From assembly GCF_000807855.2 (NCBI RefSeq), contig NZ_JRYR02000001.1, positions 2,717,285 through 2,781,284 on the forward strand: a DNA stretch of 64,000 bases. Reading direction: 5' to 3'. The DNA comes from Flammeovirga pacifica. Its GTDB lineage: Bacteria > Bacteroidota > Bacteroidia > Cytophagales > Flammeovirgaceae. Positions 46,272 to 56,438 of this stretch are shown here, piece after piece (positions within the stretch are counted from its first letter, which is position 1; every line of letters starts with the position of its first letter). A program made the translations under genes and the position numbers. A model generated the notes under the pieces. The model made no database searches and was not told the DNA's origin. It was given only the letters and a program-made list of their open reading frames with translations.

Positions 46272-47165
46272 TTAATTGCCAGCAAGTGCTTCTGCACCAC
46301 CCACAATTTCTAGGATTTCGTTGGTAATTGCTGCCTGACGAGATCTGTTGTAATCCAACTTCAATGCTTTCAATAATTCTCCAGCATTTTCTGTTGCCTT
46401 TTCCATCGCCGTCATACGAGCACCATGTTCTGCCGCATTCGAATCAAGTAAGTGCGAATAGAAGTTTACCTTTAATGTTTTAGGGATCAATTCAGAAAGA
46501 ATTTTTTCTTTCTCTGGCTCAAAGATATAATCAGCTTCCTGACCATTATCTTCTTGCACTTCTTTTTCCTCTAAAGCGAAAGGTAAAAATTGTTTAGCTC
46601 TAACGATTTGTGTTGCCACATTTTTGAATTCGTTATACACCATTACAACTTTATCAAACTTTCCTGAAATATAGCCATCCATAGCATATTCAGCAGCTTT
46701 TCTAGCTCCTTCAAATTCTAGGTTATGGAACAAGTTCATAAACTCGTTATTCACTTGATAACCTCTTCTTTTAAAGAAATCAGCTCCTTTAGAACCGACT
46801 GCTAATACTTCAACTCTACCTGCTTGTTGTTGTTTTGAGTATTCCTCATTCACCAAGCGAGTAGCTTCTTTTTGAATATTCGAGTTAAAAGCACCTGCCA
46901 AACCACGATCTGAAGTAACTACAATTACAAGAACGCTATTCACTTCTTCACGAGCCTCAACGAATGGGCTAGAGAAATCAGTACCAAGTGCCTCAGTAAC
47001 GTTTTCAAGGATAGACGCCAACTTATCAGCATAAGGACGCATACCAATCACACGGTCTTGTGCTCTACGCATTTTTGCAGCAGAAACCATTTTCATGGCT
47101 TTTGTGATTTGTTGCGTTGAGTCTACAGAGGAGATTCTCTCTTTTACTTCTTTAAGACTAGCCAT
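46272..47165 (-). CDS. atpG: ATP synthase subunit gamma
   Basis: 297 residues. The rotor shaft of F1. The conserved N-terminal helix (SLKEVKERISSVDSTQQITKAMKMVSAAKMRRAQ) and C-terminal helix (MTAMEKATENAGELLKALKLDYNRSRQAAITNEILEIVGGAEA) are present, with the Rossmann-like middle. Last gene of the minus-strand atp run; a bidirectional terminator follows. The beta and epsilon genes do not follow it, matching the split atp arrangement usual in Bacteroidota. Confidence 0.97.
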   Translation of the reverse strand: MASLKEVKERISSVDSTQQITKAMKMVSAAKMRRAQDRVIGMRPYADKLASILENVTEALGTDFSSPFVEAREEVNSVLVIVVTSDRGLAGAFNSNIQKEATRLVNEEYSKQQQAGRVEVLAVGSKGADFFKRRGYQVNNEFMNLFHNLEFEGARKAAEYAMDGYISGKFDKVVMVYNEFKNVATQIVRAKQFLPFALEEKEVQEDNGQEADYIFEPEKEKILSELIPKTLKVNFYSHLLDSNAAEHGARMTAMEKATENAGELLKALKLDYNRSRQAAITNEILEIVGGAEALAGN

Positions 47166-47236
47166 TTTCTATTGAGTAATAAAAGTGAATTAGCAACAGA
47201 AATGTATACATTACTGTTGCTAATTGCATATTATAA

Positions 47237-48817
47237 TTAAGCCTTGTGGTTTTGAGCTACCTCTTCACCAACATTTCTAAACACAGCTATGTGATCATCA
47301 CTCCATTTACCTGCAGCGATTTCATTCATCATATCTTTATGCTTAGTTTCAAGAACTTCTAAGTATTCGTTTTCAAAAGCTTTCACTTTATTTTCTGCTA
47401 CAGGATCGGTAATACCGTTTGAACCTGCCCAGATAATAGCGATTTGCTTTTCTACTGAATAAGGAGAGAACTGAGCTTGTTTTAAGATTTCTGTGTTCTT
47501 ACGACCACGATCAATAGTAAGCTTAGTTGCAGCATCCAAATCAGAACCAAATTTTGCAAAGGCTTCTAGTTCACGGAACTGAGCAAGGTCAGTTTTCAAT
47601 TTACCAGATACCTTTTTCATACCTTTGATTTGCGCGTTACCACCTACACGAGAAACTGAGATACCTACGTTCATTGCTGGACGAATACCAGCGTTAAATA
47701 GGTTAGTTTCTAAGAATACCTGACCATCAGTAATTGAGATCACGTTCGTAGGGATATATGCAGATACGTCACCAGACTGAGTTTCAATAATTGGAAGGGC
47801 AGTTAAAGATCCACCACCTTTTACCAAATGCTTGATTGACTCAGGCAAGTCGTTCATATTTTTAGCAATATCATCAGAAGTGTTGATTCTAGATGCACGC
47901 TCTAAAAGACGAGAGTGAAGGTAGAATACATCACCAGGATATGCTTCACGTCCTGGAGGACGACGAAGAAGTAAAGATACTTCACGGTATGCTACAGCTT
48001 GTTTTGAAAGGTCATCATAAACAGCTAAAGCAGGACGTCCAGTATCACGAATAAACTCACCAATTGCTGCACCTGCGAAAGGAGCAAAGTATTGCATAGG
48101 AGCTGGATCTGAAGCATTGGCAGCTACAACAGTAGTATACTGCATTGCACCTGCTTTTTCTAAAGCAGTAACAATTGTAGATACTGTAGATGCTTTTTGT
48201 CCAATAGCAACATAAATACAGTAAACAGGTTCGCCTTTATCGAAAAACTCTTTTTGGTTAATGATTGTATCAATCGTTACCGCAGTTTTACCTGTTTGAC
48301 GGTCACCAATAATTAATTCACGCTGACCACGACCAATCGGAGTCATTGAATCAATTGATTTGATACCTGTCTGCATCGGCTCATCTACTGGCTGACGGAA
48401 CAATACACCTGGAGCTTTACGCTCGATAGGCATTTCGTACAAATCACCTTCGATTTCACCTTTACCGTCGATAGGGTTACCTAACGCGTCAACAACACGT
48501 CCGAACATACCCATACCTACCTTGATAGATGCAATACGTCTAGTACGTTTTACTGTATCACCCTCTTTGATATCTGTGTACTTACCCATAATTACGGCAC
48601 CCACATTATCTTCTTCGAGGTTCAATACCATACCTACGACACCTGATTCGAATTCGATCAACTCGCCAGCTTCTGCATTAAGCAAGCCGTAAATACGAGC
48701 TACACCGTCACCTACTTCCAATACTGTTCCTACTTCTTCTAAGTCTGAAGAAGCTTTGAAACCTGTAAGTTGTTCCTTCAGGATCGCAGACACTTCGTCT
48801 GGTCTTACTTGAGCCAT
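47237..48817 (-). CDS. atpA: ATP synthase subunit alpha
   Basis: 526 residues. Non-catalytic nucleotide-binding subunit of F1. Walker A GDRQTGKT at 171-178, the N-terminal beta-barrel ([15 protein letters not shown]), [15 protein letters not shown] as the Walker B region and the arginine-finger region [16 protein letters not shown] are all present. Lies between atpH and atpG with 71-74 base gaps. Confidence 0.98.
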   Translation of the reverse strand: MAQVRPDEVSAILKEQLTGFKASSDLEEVGTVLEVGDGVARIYGLLNAEAGELIEFESGVVGMVLNLEEDNVGAVIMGKYTDIKEGDTVKRTRRIASIKVGMGMFGRVVDALGNPIDGKGEIEGDLYEMPIERKAPGVLFRQPVDEPMQTGIKSIDSMTPIGRGQRELIIGDRQTGKTAVTIDTIINQKEFFDKGEPVYCIYVAIGQKASTVSTIVTALEKAGAMQYTTVVAANASDPAPMQYFAPFAGAAIGEFIRDTGRPALAVYDDLSKQAVAYREVSLLLRRPPGREAYPGDVFYLHSRLLERASRINTSDDIAKNMNDLPESIKHLVKGGGSLTALPIIETQSGDVSAYIPTNVISITDGQVFLETNLFNAGIRPAMNVGISVSRVGGNAQIKGMKKVSGKLKTDLAQFRELEAFAKFGSDLDAATKLTIDRGRKNTEILKQAQFSPYSVEKQIAIIWAGSNGITDPVAENKVKAFENEYLEVLETKHKDMMNEIAAGKWSDDHIAVFRNVGEEVAQNHKA

Positions 48818-48891
48818 TTTGTATCTGGATTTGAATTTTGACTATTCTTCATTAAAAAAAGTATCACTCTCTTACGAGGATACTTATAATA

Positions 48892-49428
48892 CTAATTGAA
48901 AGCTACTTTCAATTGTTGTAACTGAGACTTCACAGAGCAATCTAATTGCTTGTCGCCAACAGTTAAAATATAACCACCGATAAGAGAGGCATCTACTTTT
49001 TCGTCCAATACCACTGTCTTACCAGTAGATTTTGTCACCTTCGCAACTAATGCTTCTTTAGTAGAGGCATTAAGAGGAGTAGAAGTAACTACAGTAGCTC
49101 TTTGAATATTTTTTATTGCATCAAATTCAGCTTTGATAGCAATAACGATTTCATATAAAGCCGAAGTTCTATTCTTATCAACAATTAAGTTGAAAAGTTT
49201 ATTAGTAAGATCAGTTACCTTAGATGAAAAAATCTCTTTAAGGATAGCTGCTTTATTCTCAGCTTTAATAATTGGGCTACTCAAAGCATTTAATAGCTCA
49301 CGGCTACCTTCGAGGGTAGTCATGATTAACTCTGCATCAGCATACAACGCATCCTGATTTCCTTCTTGCGAGGCCACAGAGACAAAAGCTTTTGCATAAC
49401 GTGTTGCTACTCTAGATTCTGCACTCAT
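48892..49428 (-). CDS. atpH: ATP synthase subunit delta
   Basis: 178 residues. Part of the stator joining F1 to the b subunits. N-terminal helical bundle (RVATRYAKAFVSVASQEGN) and C-terminal domain ending DASLIGGYILTVGDKQLDCSVKSQLQQL, the OSCP/delta signature. Follows atpF with a 45-base gap. Confidence 0.95.
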   Translation of the reverse strand: MSAESRVATRYAKAFVSVASQEGNQDALYADAELIMTTLEGSRELLNALSSPIIKAENKAAILKEIFSSKVTDLTNKLFNLIVDKNRTSALYEIVIAIKAEFDAIKNIQRATVVTSTPLNASTKEALVAKVTKSTGKTVVLDEKVDASLIGGYILTVGDKQLDCSVKSQLQQLKVAFN

Positions 49429-49473
49429 GGTTATGATTTATATACAGCGTAAAAACGCATGTTTCTCAAAAAA

Positions 49474-49965
49474 TTAGATATTTGCGTCTTCAACTAACTT
49501 GGCTACAAGTTCTTGTTGAGCGGCATCATCAGACAATTGCTTACGGATAACTTTCTCAGCAATATCTAAAGAAAGTTCAGAAACAACACCTTTGATTTCA
49601 GCCAACGCTTCTCTTTTTTCTGCATCAATAGAACTTCTAGCGTCATCCACGATTTTCTTCGCTTCAGTTTTCGCTTGTTCTGTTGCTTCAGTAATCATTT
49701 GATCTGCTTTTTTCTTAGCAGAAGTAATGATTTCTTCTCTCTCAGCACGAGCTTTTTCTTTCTCTTTCTCGTTTTCAGCTTTTAGGTTAGCAATGTCTGC
49801 TTTTGCTTGTTCAGCTGCCTTAAGAGCATTATCGATAGACTCTTCTCTATCTTTTAAACCTTTTGATATTACTGGAACGATCTTCACTCCGATAATCGCG
49901 AATACGATTAAGAAGAATAATGTGTTCCAAAATAAAAGACCTATACCAGGAGTTATAATATCCAT
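49474..49965 (-). CDS. atpF: ATP synthase subunit b
   Basis: 163 residues. One membrane helix (about 8-28, LLFWNTLFFLIVFAIIG) then a long charged coiled coil (about 35-130) and a short C-terminal end. Serves as the peripheral stalk. Located between atpE and atpH as expected. Confidence 0.95.
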   Translation of the reverse strand: MDIITPGIGLLFWNTLFFLIVFAIIGVKIVPVISKGLKDREESIDNALKAAEQAKADIANLKAENEKEKEKARAEREEIITSAKKKADQMITEATEQAKTEAKKIVDDARSSIDAEKREALAEIKGVVSELSLDIAEKVIRKQLSDDAAQQELVAKLVEDANI

Positions 49966-50077
49966 CTCTTAAAATTTTTGCGTGAGCGTTCTGACGTTTC
50001 TTTGTTGAAAGATACCCACCGCCGGGCAAACCCCTGATGCGATGGATATCCAAACAAAATGTTTCTTGAATTTAGGA

Positions 50078-50395
<318 letters not shown>

Positions 50396-50463
50396 TCATT
50401 TGATTATACTTAACAACTTGCATAAGAATTAATTAACTTAATTTCAGCAAATTGCAAGATTTT

Positions 50464-51537
50464 TTAATGATGTTCTGCTACTGCTGAACTAATGAACAGT
50501 GCTGAAAGCATCGTAAATATATATGCTTGTAAGAAGGCTACAAATATCTCCATGAAGAACAATGGTATGATAATAAGTGAAGCTACTCCTCCAACCCAAA
50601 CTTTACCAATAATAAATACTAGCGACATGAATGACAACAATACGATGTGACCACCTGTGATGTTGGCAAACAAACGAAGCATAAGGGCAATTGGCTTAGT
50701 AAATAAACCAATAATCTCTACTGGAATCATAATAGGAGACAACCACCAAGGTACACCTGGAGTGGCAAATACGTGTCCCCAATATTGCTTGTTACCGCTG
50801 AAGTTCACTACAAGGAACGTCATCACAGCGAAAGTCATTGTGAAAGCAATATTACCTGATGAGTTGGCACCACCTGGGATTAAGCCCATCAAGTTGTTGA
50901 TTAAAATAAAGAAGAACAATGTAATTAAGTACGGAAGGAATTTATCTGTCTTACTTCCTAAGTTAGGAGCAATCACTTCGTCTCTCATGTAGACAATAAG
51001 TGGTTCAAAGAAAGATTGTACACCTGTTGGTGCTTTCCCTACATTCTTTTTGTATCCTTTTGAGATAGCTGAGAATAAAATCAACAATACGATTACTGAT
51101 AAACCGGTTGATGTTGCATTCTTAGTTAATGAAAAGTCATAAATAACTTGGTGCTCATCATCTGCGTTCACAATGTGTTCGTGATGATTTACGTAAGTAC
51201 CATAATTACCTTTTACTTTTGCATGGTGTAAGAAATCTCCTGAAGAGAAGAATTCGAAACCTCCACCTGGTACATAAAGGATCACAGGTAAGGAAATACC
51301 GTAGTGATGTTCGTGTCCTTGTTCGTCTGTAGTTGTAAATAATGACCAGTGGTGTTCGTCCTTAACGTGATGAAGGATGGTCTCTACTGGATCATAATCA
51401 CTACTTGATGCTTCTTCGTGACCATCGCTAGCCAATAGTGTAGAAGTTTGTAATAGTGCTGCAAAAAGCACTGCTAGCATTGCTAGACGGCTGTAAAAAG
51501 ATAAATAATTACTTTTCATTCTTATAAAATCACTCAT
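50464..51537 (-). CDS. atpB: ATP synthase subunit a
   Basis: 357 residues, long for the family because of an N-terminal exported-type extension rich in His and Asp (about 35-130), typical of Bacteroidota. The channel part has LITLFFFILINNLMGLIPGG and the essential arginine in ALMLRLFANITGGHIVLL. The ATG overlaps the stop of the upstream small membrane protein (ATGA), supporting this start. Confidence 0.95.
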   Translation of the reverse strand: MSDFIRMKSNYLSFYSRLAMLAVLFAALLQTSTLLASDGHEEASSSDYDPVETILHHVKDEHHWSLFTTTDEQGHEHHYGISLPVILYVPGGGFEFFSSGDFLHHAKVKGNYGTYVNHHEHIVNADDEHQVIYDFSLTKNATSTGLSVIVLLILFSAISKGYKKNVGKAPTGVQSFFEPLIVYMRDEVIAPNLGSKTDKFLPYLITLFFFILINNLMGLIPGGANSSGNIAFTMTFAVMTFLVVNFSGNKQYWGHVFATPGVPWWLSPIMIPVEIIGLFTKPIALMLRLFANITGGHIVLLSFMSLVFIIGKVWVGGVASLIIIPLFFMEIFVAFLQAYIFTMLSALFISSAVAEHH

Positions 51538-51935
51538 TTTTCGGATTTACCCTGCAACTTATGATATAAGCAAATAATTTCAAAAATTGTGTAAGCAAAA
51601 TAAAAAAAGAAGAAGCATAAAATAAAGCTTAACTTTTCTGCTTTGCCTGCATTTGCTTTTAAAAAAAACAAGATAAACACAGTCAATGATAATACTAATC
51701 GGATCAAGACTGTTGCCATATAGAAAGTGTGAAAAGTTGGACCGTTTCCGGTATCCGCTCCTAAACACGTTATTTCAAATGACATTACCGCTAAAACTAT
51801 ATTGAAAATTAATTCATGATATATAAAGCGGCCTAAATCTACTCCAAGATTGGATGCTAACAGTATGCTTAGAAAAAAAATAAGTGAAACTGTAAACAAA
51901 CCTAAATAGAAGCGTGTTCGAAAATCTAGATGCAT
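51534..51935 (-). CDS. Small membrane protein in the atp operon
   Basis: 133 residues from the ATG at 51935 (MHLDFRTRFYLGL); 13 more codons are possible. Four predicted membrane helices. Its place between the AtpI-like gene and atpB, with a four-base overlap to atpB, matches a conserved Bacteroidota position of unnamed membrane proteins sometimes called AtpI-related. Possible assembly or ion-supply factor; no motif supports this directly. Confidence 0.65.
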   Translation of the reverse strand: MHLDFRTRFYLGLFTVSLIFFLSILLASNLGVDLGRFIYHELIFNIVLAVMSFEITCLGADTGNGPTFHTFYMATVLIRLVLSLTVFILFFLKANAGKAEKLSFILCFFFFYFAYTIFEIICLYHKLQGKSEK

Positions 51936-52038
51936 TATTAATTTTCCAATCCTACTGACTGGAATCGAGTGCAAACATAAGGTAAACGAATTTAAACTTC
52001 AAAATGACTAGCGTCATTTTTTTAGAAAATTGTCAACT

Positions 52039-52314
52039 TTACCTTTTTTTTTCATTATCGGGTCCTTTTTTAGATATTTTCTGCAACCCTTTGATTAAAA
52101 TAAAGAGGGAAGCGAAAACTCCGAAGAGTAAAAATCCTATCGTAAAGTAGGGTCCCGAAGTAGAAAAATACTCATCTAAAAATTTTCCTCCGTAAGCACA
52201 AATCAATAATGTGACGATCATTTCTGTACTTACAGAGGAATACTTTACAAAAGTAGAGTATTTATTTGCCTTTTTTTTTGAAGACTTATTATTATTCGGC
52301 TGATCCATCTTCAA
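52039..52314 (-). CDS. AtpI/AtpZ-like membrane protein
   Basis: 91 residues (or 89 from the ATG at 52308). A charged N-terminus, then two membrane helices (EMIVTLLICAYGGKFLDEYF and PYFTIGFLLFGVFASLFILI) and a basic tail. The YGGKFLDEYF motif is that of the AtpZ/AtpI group that precedes atpB in many operons and is linked to c-ring assembly or magnesium supply. Its start overlaps the end of the bactofilin gene by 23 bases. Confidence 0.75.
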   Translation of the reverse strand: MKMDQPNNNKSSKKKANKYSTFVKYSSVSTEMIVTLLICAYGGKFLDEYFSTSGPYFTIGFLLFGVFASLFILIKGLQKISKKGPDNEKKR

Positions 52315-52759
52315 CTTTCTCTTTTTTGTCTACTGCATTCACAGTTTCTTGAGTAGTTGATGTAGTGCTCGTCAATAATGGTTTTTCATTACTCATTTTA
52401 CAAGTACCATTAAAAACTGCACCTGGATCGATAGTTAATGATTTTGTGATGATATCTCCATGAATAACTGCAGATCCTCTCAAAACTAAATTTTCGGCTA
52501 CTTCAATACGTCCATGTATTTCACCTTCGATTTCTGCGTTCTGAGCAAAAACATCTCCTTCAATTTGACCATCATTACCCAAAAAGAATTTTGAATGACA
52601 TTGAAGGTTACCAATTAATTTACCATCCATTCTAAGGACACCATGTGTTTCTACATCACCTTTTAAAGTGGTTCCATGTCCAATGGTATTGTTTGTTGCA
52701 TTACCTCCTACCGGTGCTGGGGCAACACTTTTTTCTTCGTTATTCCCGAATAATCCCAT
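52292..52759 (-). CDS. Bactofilin-type polymer-forming cytoskeletal protein
   Basis: 155 residues. The bactofilin core (about 28-125) is a right-handed beta-helix made of short repeats: TLKGDVETHGVLRMDGKL, FLGNDGQIEGDVFA, AEIEGEIHGRIEV, LVLRGSAVIHGDI. The head and tail are disordered and rich in Ala, Thr and Lys. Bactofilins polymerise without nucleotide and often recruit M23 peptidases for cell shape; here an M23 peptidase gene lies 43 bases upstream. Confidence 0.9.
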   Translation of the reverse strand: MGLFGNNEEKSVAPAPVGGNATNNTIGHGTTLKGDVETHGVLRMDGKLIGNLQCHSKFFLGNDGQIEGDVFAQNAEIEGEIHGRIEVAENLVLRGSAVIHGDIITKSLTIDPGAVFNGTCKMSNEKPLLTSTTSTTQETVNAVDKKEKVEDGSAE

Positions 52760-52802
52760 AATCGTTTTTTTTTAGGTTAGAGTACAATCCTAATGTGTTT
52801 AT

Positions 52803-53675
52803 CTATTCAAATGCAATAAAATCCACGGGGTCTACCGGGATTCCATTGTACCATAATTCAAAATGTAAATGTTGACCGTCAGTCATTTCTCCGCTATTAC
52901 CAATAATGGCAATAATGTCTCCTGCTCTTACTGATTCTCCGACTTTTTTCAACAAAACAGAGTTATGTTTATAAAAGGAAATTACCTGTCCTTTATGTTG
53001 TATACCAATAACATAACCCGAGTCTTGTGTCCAAGAAGATAAAATAACAGTTCCTTCAGATATTGCTTTTATCCCTTCATTTCTTTTTGCCAATACATCG
53101 ACACCAAAATGAGATTCTTTAAGATTAAATGTTTTTGATAATACTCCGTTAGATACCGGAGGAAAGAAAAATACATTTTCTATACCTGAATAATTATTTA
53201 TTACAGAAGTTGGATTGATTTCTACTCCTTCAAATTCACTTCTAAAAACTGAATCTACAGGATCAATAGTTTTTAAGTCAACTTGAATATCACTTACTTC
53301 ATCGGTATTGACAATCTTTGCTTTATAGTCCTCTTCATTATCCACCTCTCCGTCTATGACAGCTTTAATAGTTGCCATGTAAACATCTTTTTCATTAGAA
53401 GCAATTTTCAGAGAGTCTAAAGACCTTTCCATCTCTATTAGCTTTCTATCAGTTTCACGATAAGCCACTCTTGGATCAAAAATCTTAGACAACAAAGTCG
53501 TTGCAAGAAAAAAACTCAATACACCTAAAACAGAAAAAATCATCCCTAATACCAATAGTATCTTTACATAACTAAATCTATATGCGGCCCTTTCTGCGAA
53601 GGTTTCTTCATCCCTTACTACTAAAACAAATCGAGTGGTCAGCCACTCCGATAACGTCTTTCCTTGTTTTTTCAT
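52803..53675 (-). CDS. Membrane-anchored M23/LytM-type peptidase
   Basis: 290 residues from the ATG at 53675 (MKKQGKTLSEW), with 26 upstream codons rejected. One membrane helix (about 38-62), a coiled coil (about 70-110), a linker, and the LytM domain (about 190-290) with the zinc ligands of SHFGVDVLA (HxxxD) and GQHLHFELW (HxH). All ligands are kept, so it is probably an active endopeptidase on peptidoglycan cross-links. It precedes the bactofilin gene, a pairing known from other bacteria for shape control. Confidence 0.88.
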   Translation of the reverse strand: MKKQGKTLSEWLTTRFVLVVRDEETFAERAAYRFSYVKILLVLGMIFSVLGVLSFFLATTLLSKIFDPRVAYRETDRKLIEMERSLDSLKIASNEKDVYMATIKAVIDGEVDNEEDYKAKIVNTDEVSDIQVDLKTIDPVDSVFRSEFEGVEINPTSVINNYSGIENVFFFPPVSNGVLSKTFNLKESHFGVDVLAKRNEGIKAISEGTVILSSWTQDSGYVIGIQHKGQVISFYKHNSVLLKKVGESVRAGDIIAIIGNSGEMTDGQHLHFELWYNGIPVDPVDFIAFE

Positions 53676-53975
53676 TAATTTTTCTTCTTGTTTAAGAAGG
53701 ATACAAATTGTAAAATTACAATAAATCGTCACTTTATATACATTTTCTATCAACTATTGAATTTTTATAACTTTTTGGATGATAAAAAAATGTAAATTTG
53801 ATGGTAAGAAGGATTTTTCATAATCCTCACAATATTTCATTTCACATTAAAATTGCACTCGATTTTAATCAACTTCTAGTTTATATAAAAGTAAATTGAT
53901 GTAAAATGAAAAGAAAGCAAACAAAAAAGCTTTAATAAAAACAATCATAATTATAGATTTTATCTGCTCATCATA

Positions 53976-56255
53976 ATGACGCATATTTTTTCACATAGAG
54001 CTTATTTTTTCGTCCTTAAGGTCGTTTTATTTCTGATGCTAGGTGCTACTACCTCTTGTCATTATTATCATAATACTGCCACTCATTACAATTCTTACTT
54101 TTTGGCAAGAGAAGGGATGAATAAATTTGAAACAGAACTTTTTCAAGCACATCAAGATGATTATAATGATGTATTATCCATTCTAATCCCGATAGATACA
54201 ACTGTTACTCTTACCTATAAAGAAGATCTTGATTACGTAATCACTAAAGCTTCACGCCCTATCAAATTTCATAAATCAAGCGATTTTATTGATGAGTGTT
54301 ATTTATTAGTTGGATGGGTACGTCTGTACAAAGGTGATTACGAAAATGCTTTGACCACTTTTAAGTTTATCAATTCAAAGTTTCAAGATGAAAATAGTCG
54401 ACATGCTGCATTAAATGCTCTTCTTAGAATGTTTATTGAAACAAAAGAAGAAGCCAATATGAATTTAGTTCTCGACATCATCAAACAGCAGAAAACACCC
54501 TACAATAAAGAAAATACAAAAAACTATCATTTAAATCTTGCTCACTATTTTAGAAACAACAACTTCTATCCAGAGGCTATCAAACATTTAAGAGTCGCGG
54601 CAGATTTAGAGGATAAAAAAATATACAGGTCTAGATACTACTTTATTCTTGGTCAACTTCATGAAAAAATTGGAGACATAAACAACTCTTATGTCTACTA
54701 CAGTAAATCAAGGAAAATCTCAAAAACCAATGAATTAGATTTTCAATCAGACATTAGTGCACGTAGTATGCAGCCTGTGAATTTCGATGATCAAAAGCAA
54801 CAAAAGAAAATTGATAAATACTTCGAGAAAAAACTGAAGGATCACAACTATTGGGACTATCGTGATAAAATTTACTACGAGAAAGCTCAATTCGAAATGA
54901 GAAAACCTGATTATGATAAGGCTTTACATTTTTTTAATGAGTCGGTGCAAGTAAGTACTACAAACCAAACACAAAAAGGGCACTCTTATTTAGAGTCAGG
55001 GAAGATCTATTATGATCAAAAACAAGATTACATAAAAGCTGCTGCATACTATGATAGTGCTGTGCAGAACTTTAATGAATCGGTGTATGGTTTTGAAGAT
55101 ATTAAAGCTCGTTCAGAAAACCTTCAAGAATTAGCAAAATACACTGCAATAGTTGAAGAAAACGAAAGACTATTAAAGCTATATGATATGAATGAAGAGG
55201 AACGTAAAGAGTTCCTTGAAAAAGAAATAGAAGAGGAAAGAGAAGAAATCATTCTAAGGCAACAATATGCTGTAGAAAATGAAAAAAAGAAACAAAAACC
55301 TGCCACTTCTTCTTCTGGATCATTTAGTAATCAAGAATCTAAAGAATTTTACTTTTATAATACAAATGCTATTGCTCAAGGTAAAGCTCAATTCTTGAGA
55401 AATTGGGGATCAAGACCTCTCGAAGATAATTGGAGACGTTCTAATAAAATGGATTTCAACGACAACCAAGTTAATTTAGGAAATCAGAACGCCAATAATA
55501 ACAGAAGAAACGCTCAAGGGGAAAAAAATAAAGAAGGTAATGAGGAAGGAGAAAATGAAGGAGACCTATTTGCTGACTTAAAGTCTTTAGATGATAGAAT
55601 TGCTGAAATTCCAACTTCCGACGATGAATTAGCACAAATAAACACAAAATTAGGTGATGGTGTATTCGGCTTGGGTAAAACCTACTTGTATAGAATGAAA
55701 ATGAATGACCTCGCTCTAGAGAATTTCTTTAGAATGGTCAAACAACATCCACAACATGAAATGGCTCATGAGGCTGCCTACCTCATTTATGTTATATGTA
55801 AAACCGATGATAGCTGCGATGAAAATGTAGCAAAAAATTATCTAATTAGTCATTATCCCGATTGTTTGTATTCTAAGATTTTGGTCAATCCAAACTATAT
55901 CAAAGAAACCAACGAAAGAGAATTATATATCGAGAAATTATATACTGATGCTTATAAATTTTATAACCAAGGTAATTACAATGAATCAGATATTAAGTTA
56001 ACTGAACTATTTACTAATTATCCTGAAAGTGATTTCGAAATTAAAGGGCGTTTCTTAAGGGTATTATTGATAGGGAGAACAACAAAATATTACAAAATCT
56101 TTAAGAAGGCTTTAGAAGATTATCTTGAAAAATATCCTGATAGCGAATTCGATGAAATAGCGAAAGGTATGTTACAAGAAATTAATGAAACACGACTCAA
56201 AAATGGATATATTCCTGGCAGGTATCATGAATATAATATTACTATAGAAGAATAA
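53976..56255 (+). CDS. sprE: SprE/PorW-like T9SS lipoprotein with TPR repeats
   Basis: 759 residues, lipobox ATTSC with lipidation near Cys28. The mature start HYYHNTATHYNSYFLAREGMNKFETEL is characteristic of the SprE/PorW family. TPR-type repeats fill about 95-400, followed by a charged low-complexity part (about 400-560, EEREEIILRQQ, NANNNRRNAQGEKNKEGNEEGENEG) and further TPRs to the end. SprE/PorW is needed for type IX secretion and gliding, in the periplasm near the motor. It is divergent from the M23-bactofilin-atp run and followed by a PBP1A gene. The family call is good; the gene symbol is by family, not tested. Confidence 0.75.
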   Translation: MTHIFSHRAYFFVLKVVLFLMLGATTSCHYYHNTATHYNSYFLAREGMNKFETELFQAHQDDYNDVLSILIPIDTTVTLTYKEDLDYVITKASRPIKFHKSSDFIDECYLLVGWVRLYKGDYENALTTFKFINSKFQDENSRHAALNALLRMFIETKEEANMNLVLDIIKQQKTPYNKENTKNYHLNLAHYFRNNNFYPEAIKHLRVAADLEDKKIYRSRYYFILGQLHEKIGDINNSYVYYSKSRKISKTNELDFQSDISARSMQPVNFDDQKQQKKIDKYFEKKLKDHNYWDYRDKIYYEKAQFEMRKPDYDKALHFFNESVQVSTTNQTQKGHSYLESGKIYYDQKQDYIKAAAYYDSAVQNFNESVYGFEDIKARSENLQELAKYTAIVEENERLLKLYDMNEEERKEFLEKEIEEEREEIILRQQYAVENEKKKQKPATSSSGSFSNQESKEFYFYNTNAIAQGKAQFLRNWGSRPLEDNWRRSNKMDFNDNQVNLGNQNANNNRRNAQGEKNKEGNEEGENEGDLFADLKSLDDRIAEIPTSDDELAQINTKLGDGVFGLGKTYLYRMKMNDLALENFFRMVKQHPQHEMAHEAAYLIYVICKTDDSCDENVAKNYLISHYPDCLYSKILVNPNYIKETNERELYIEKLYTDAYKFYNQGNYNESDIKLTELFTNYPESDFEIKGRFLRVLLIGRTTKYYKIFKKALEDYLEKYPDSEFDEIAKGMLQEINETRLKNGYIPGRYHEYNITIEE

Positions 56256-56438
56256 TTTGAAGTTAATCTCTCTAAAAACCATCATTAATTCATAATTTGA
56301 GTTTAAATTTAAACGATTTTATCTCAATTTAATTCGTAATAATTCAATTAATAGGTCACTTTTTTTTAATTGATTAAATTGCCGAAAATTTTAAAATTGA
56401 TAAATATAGACTAGAAAAAGATCTGAACTTTTTAATAT

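Noticed and set aside
50657-50992. Plus-strand frame inside atpB
   Set aside because: It is a shadow of the atpB coding sequence in the opposite strand, like the other antisense frames in conserved genes.
53793-53800. TAAATTTG as a promoter for sprE
   Set aside because: The box matches, but the upstream TTTG is only 15 bases away, too close, and the leader would be about 170 bases.
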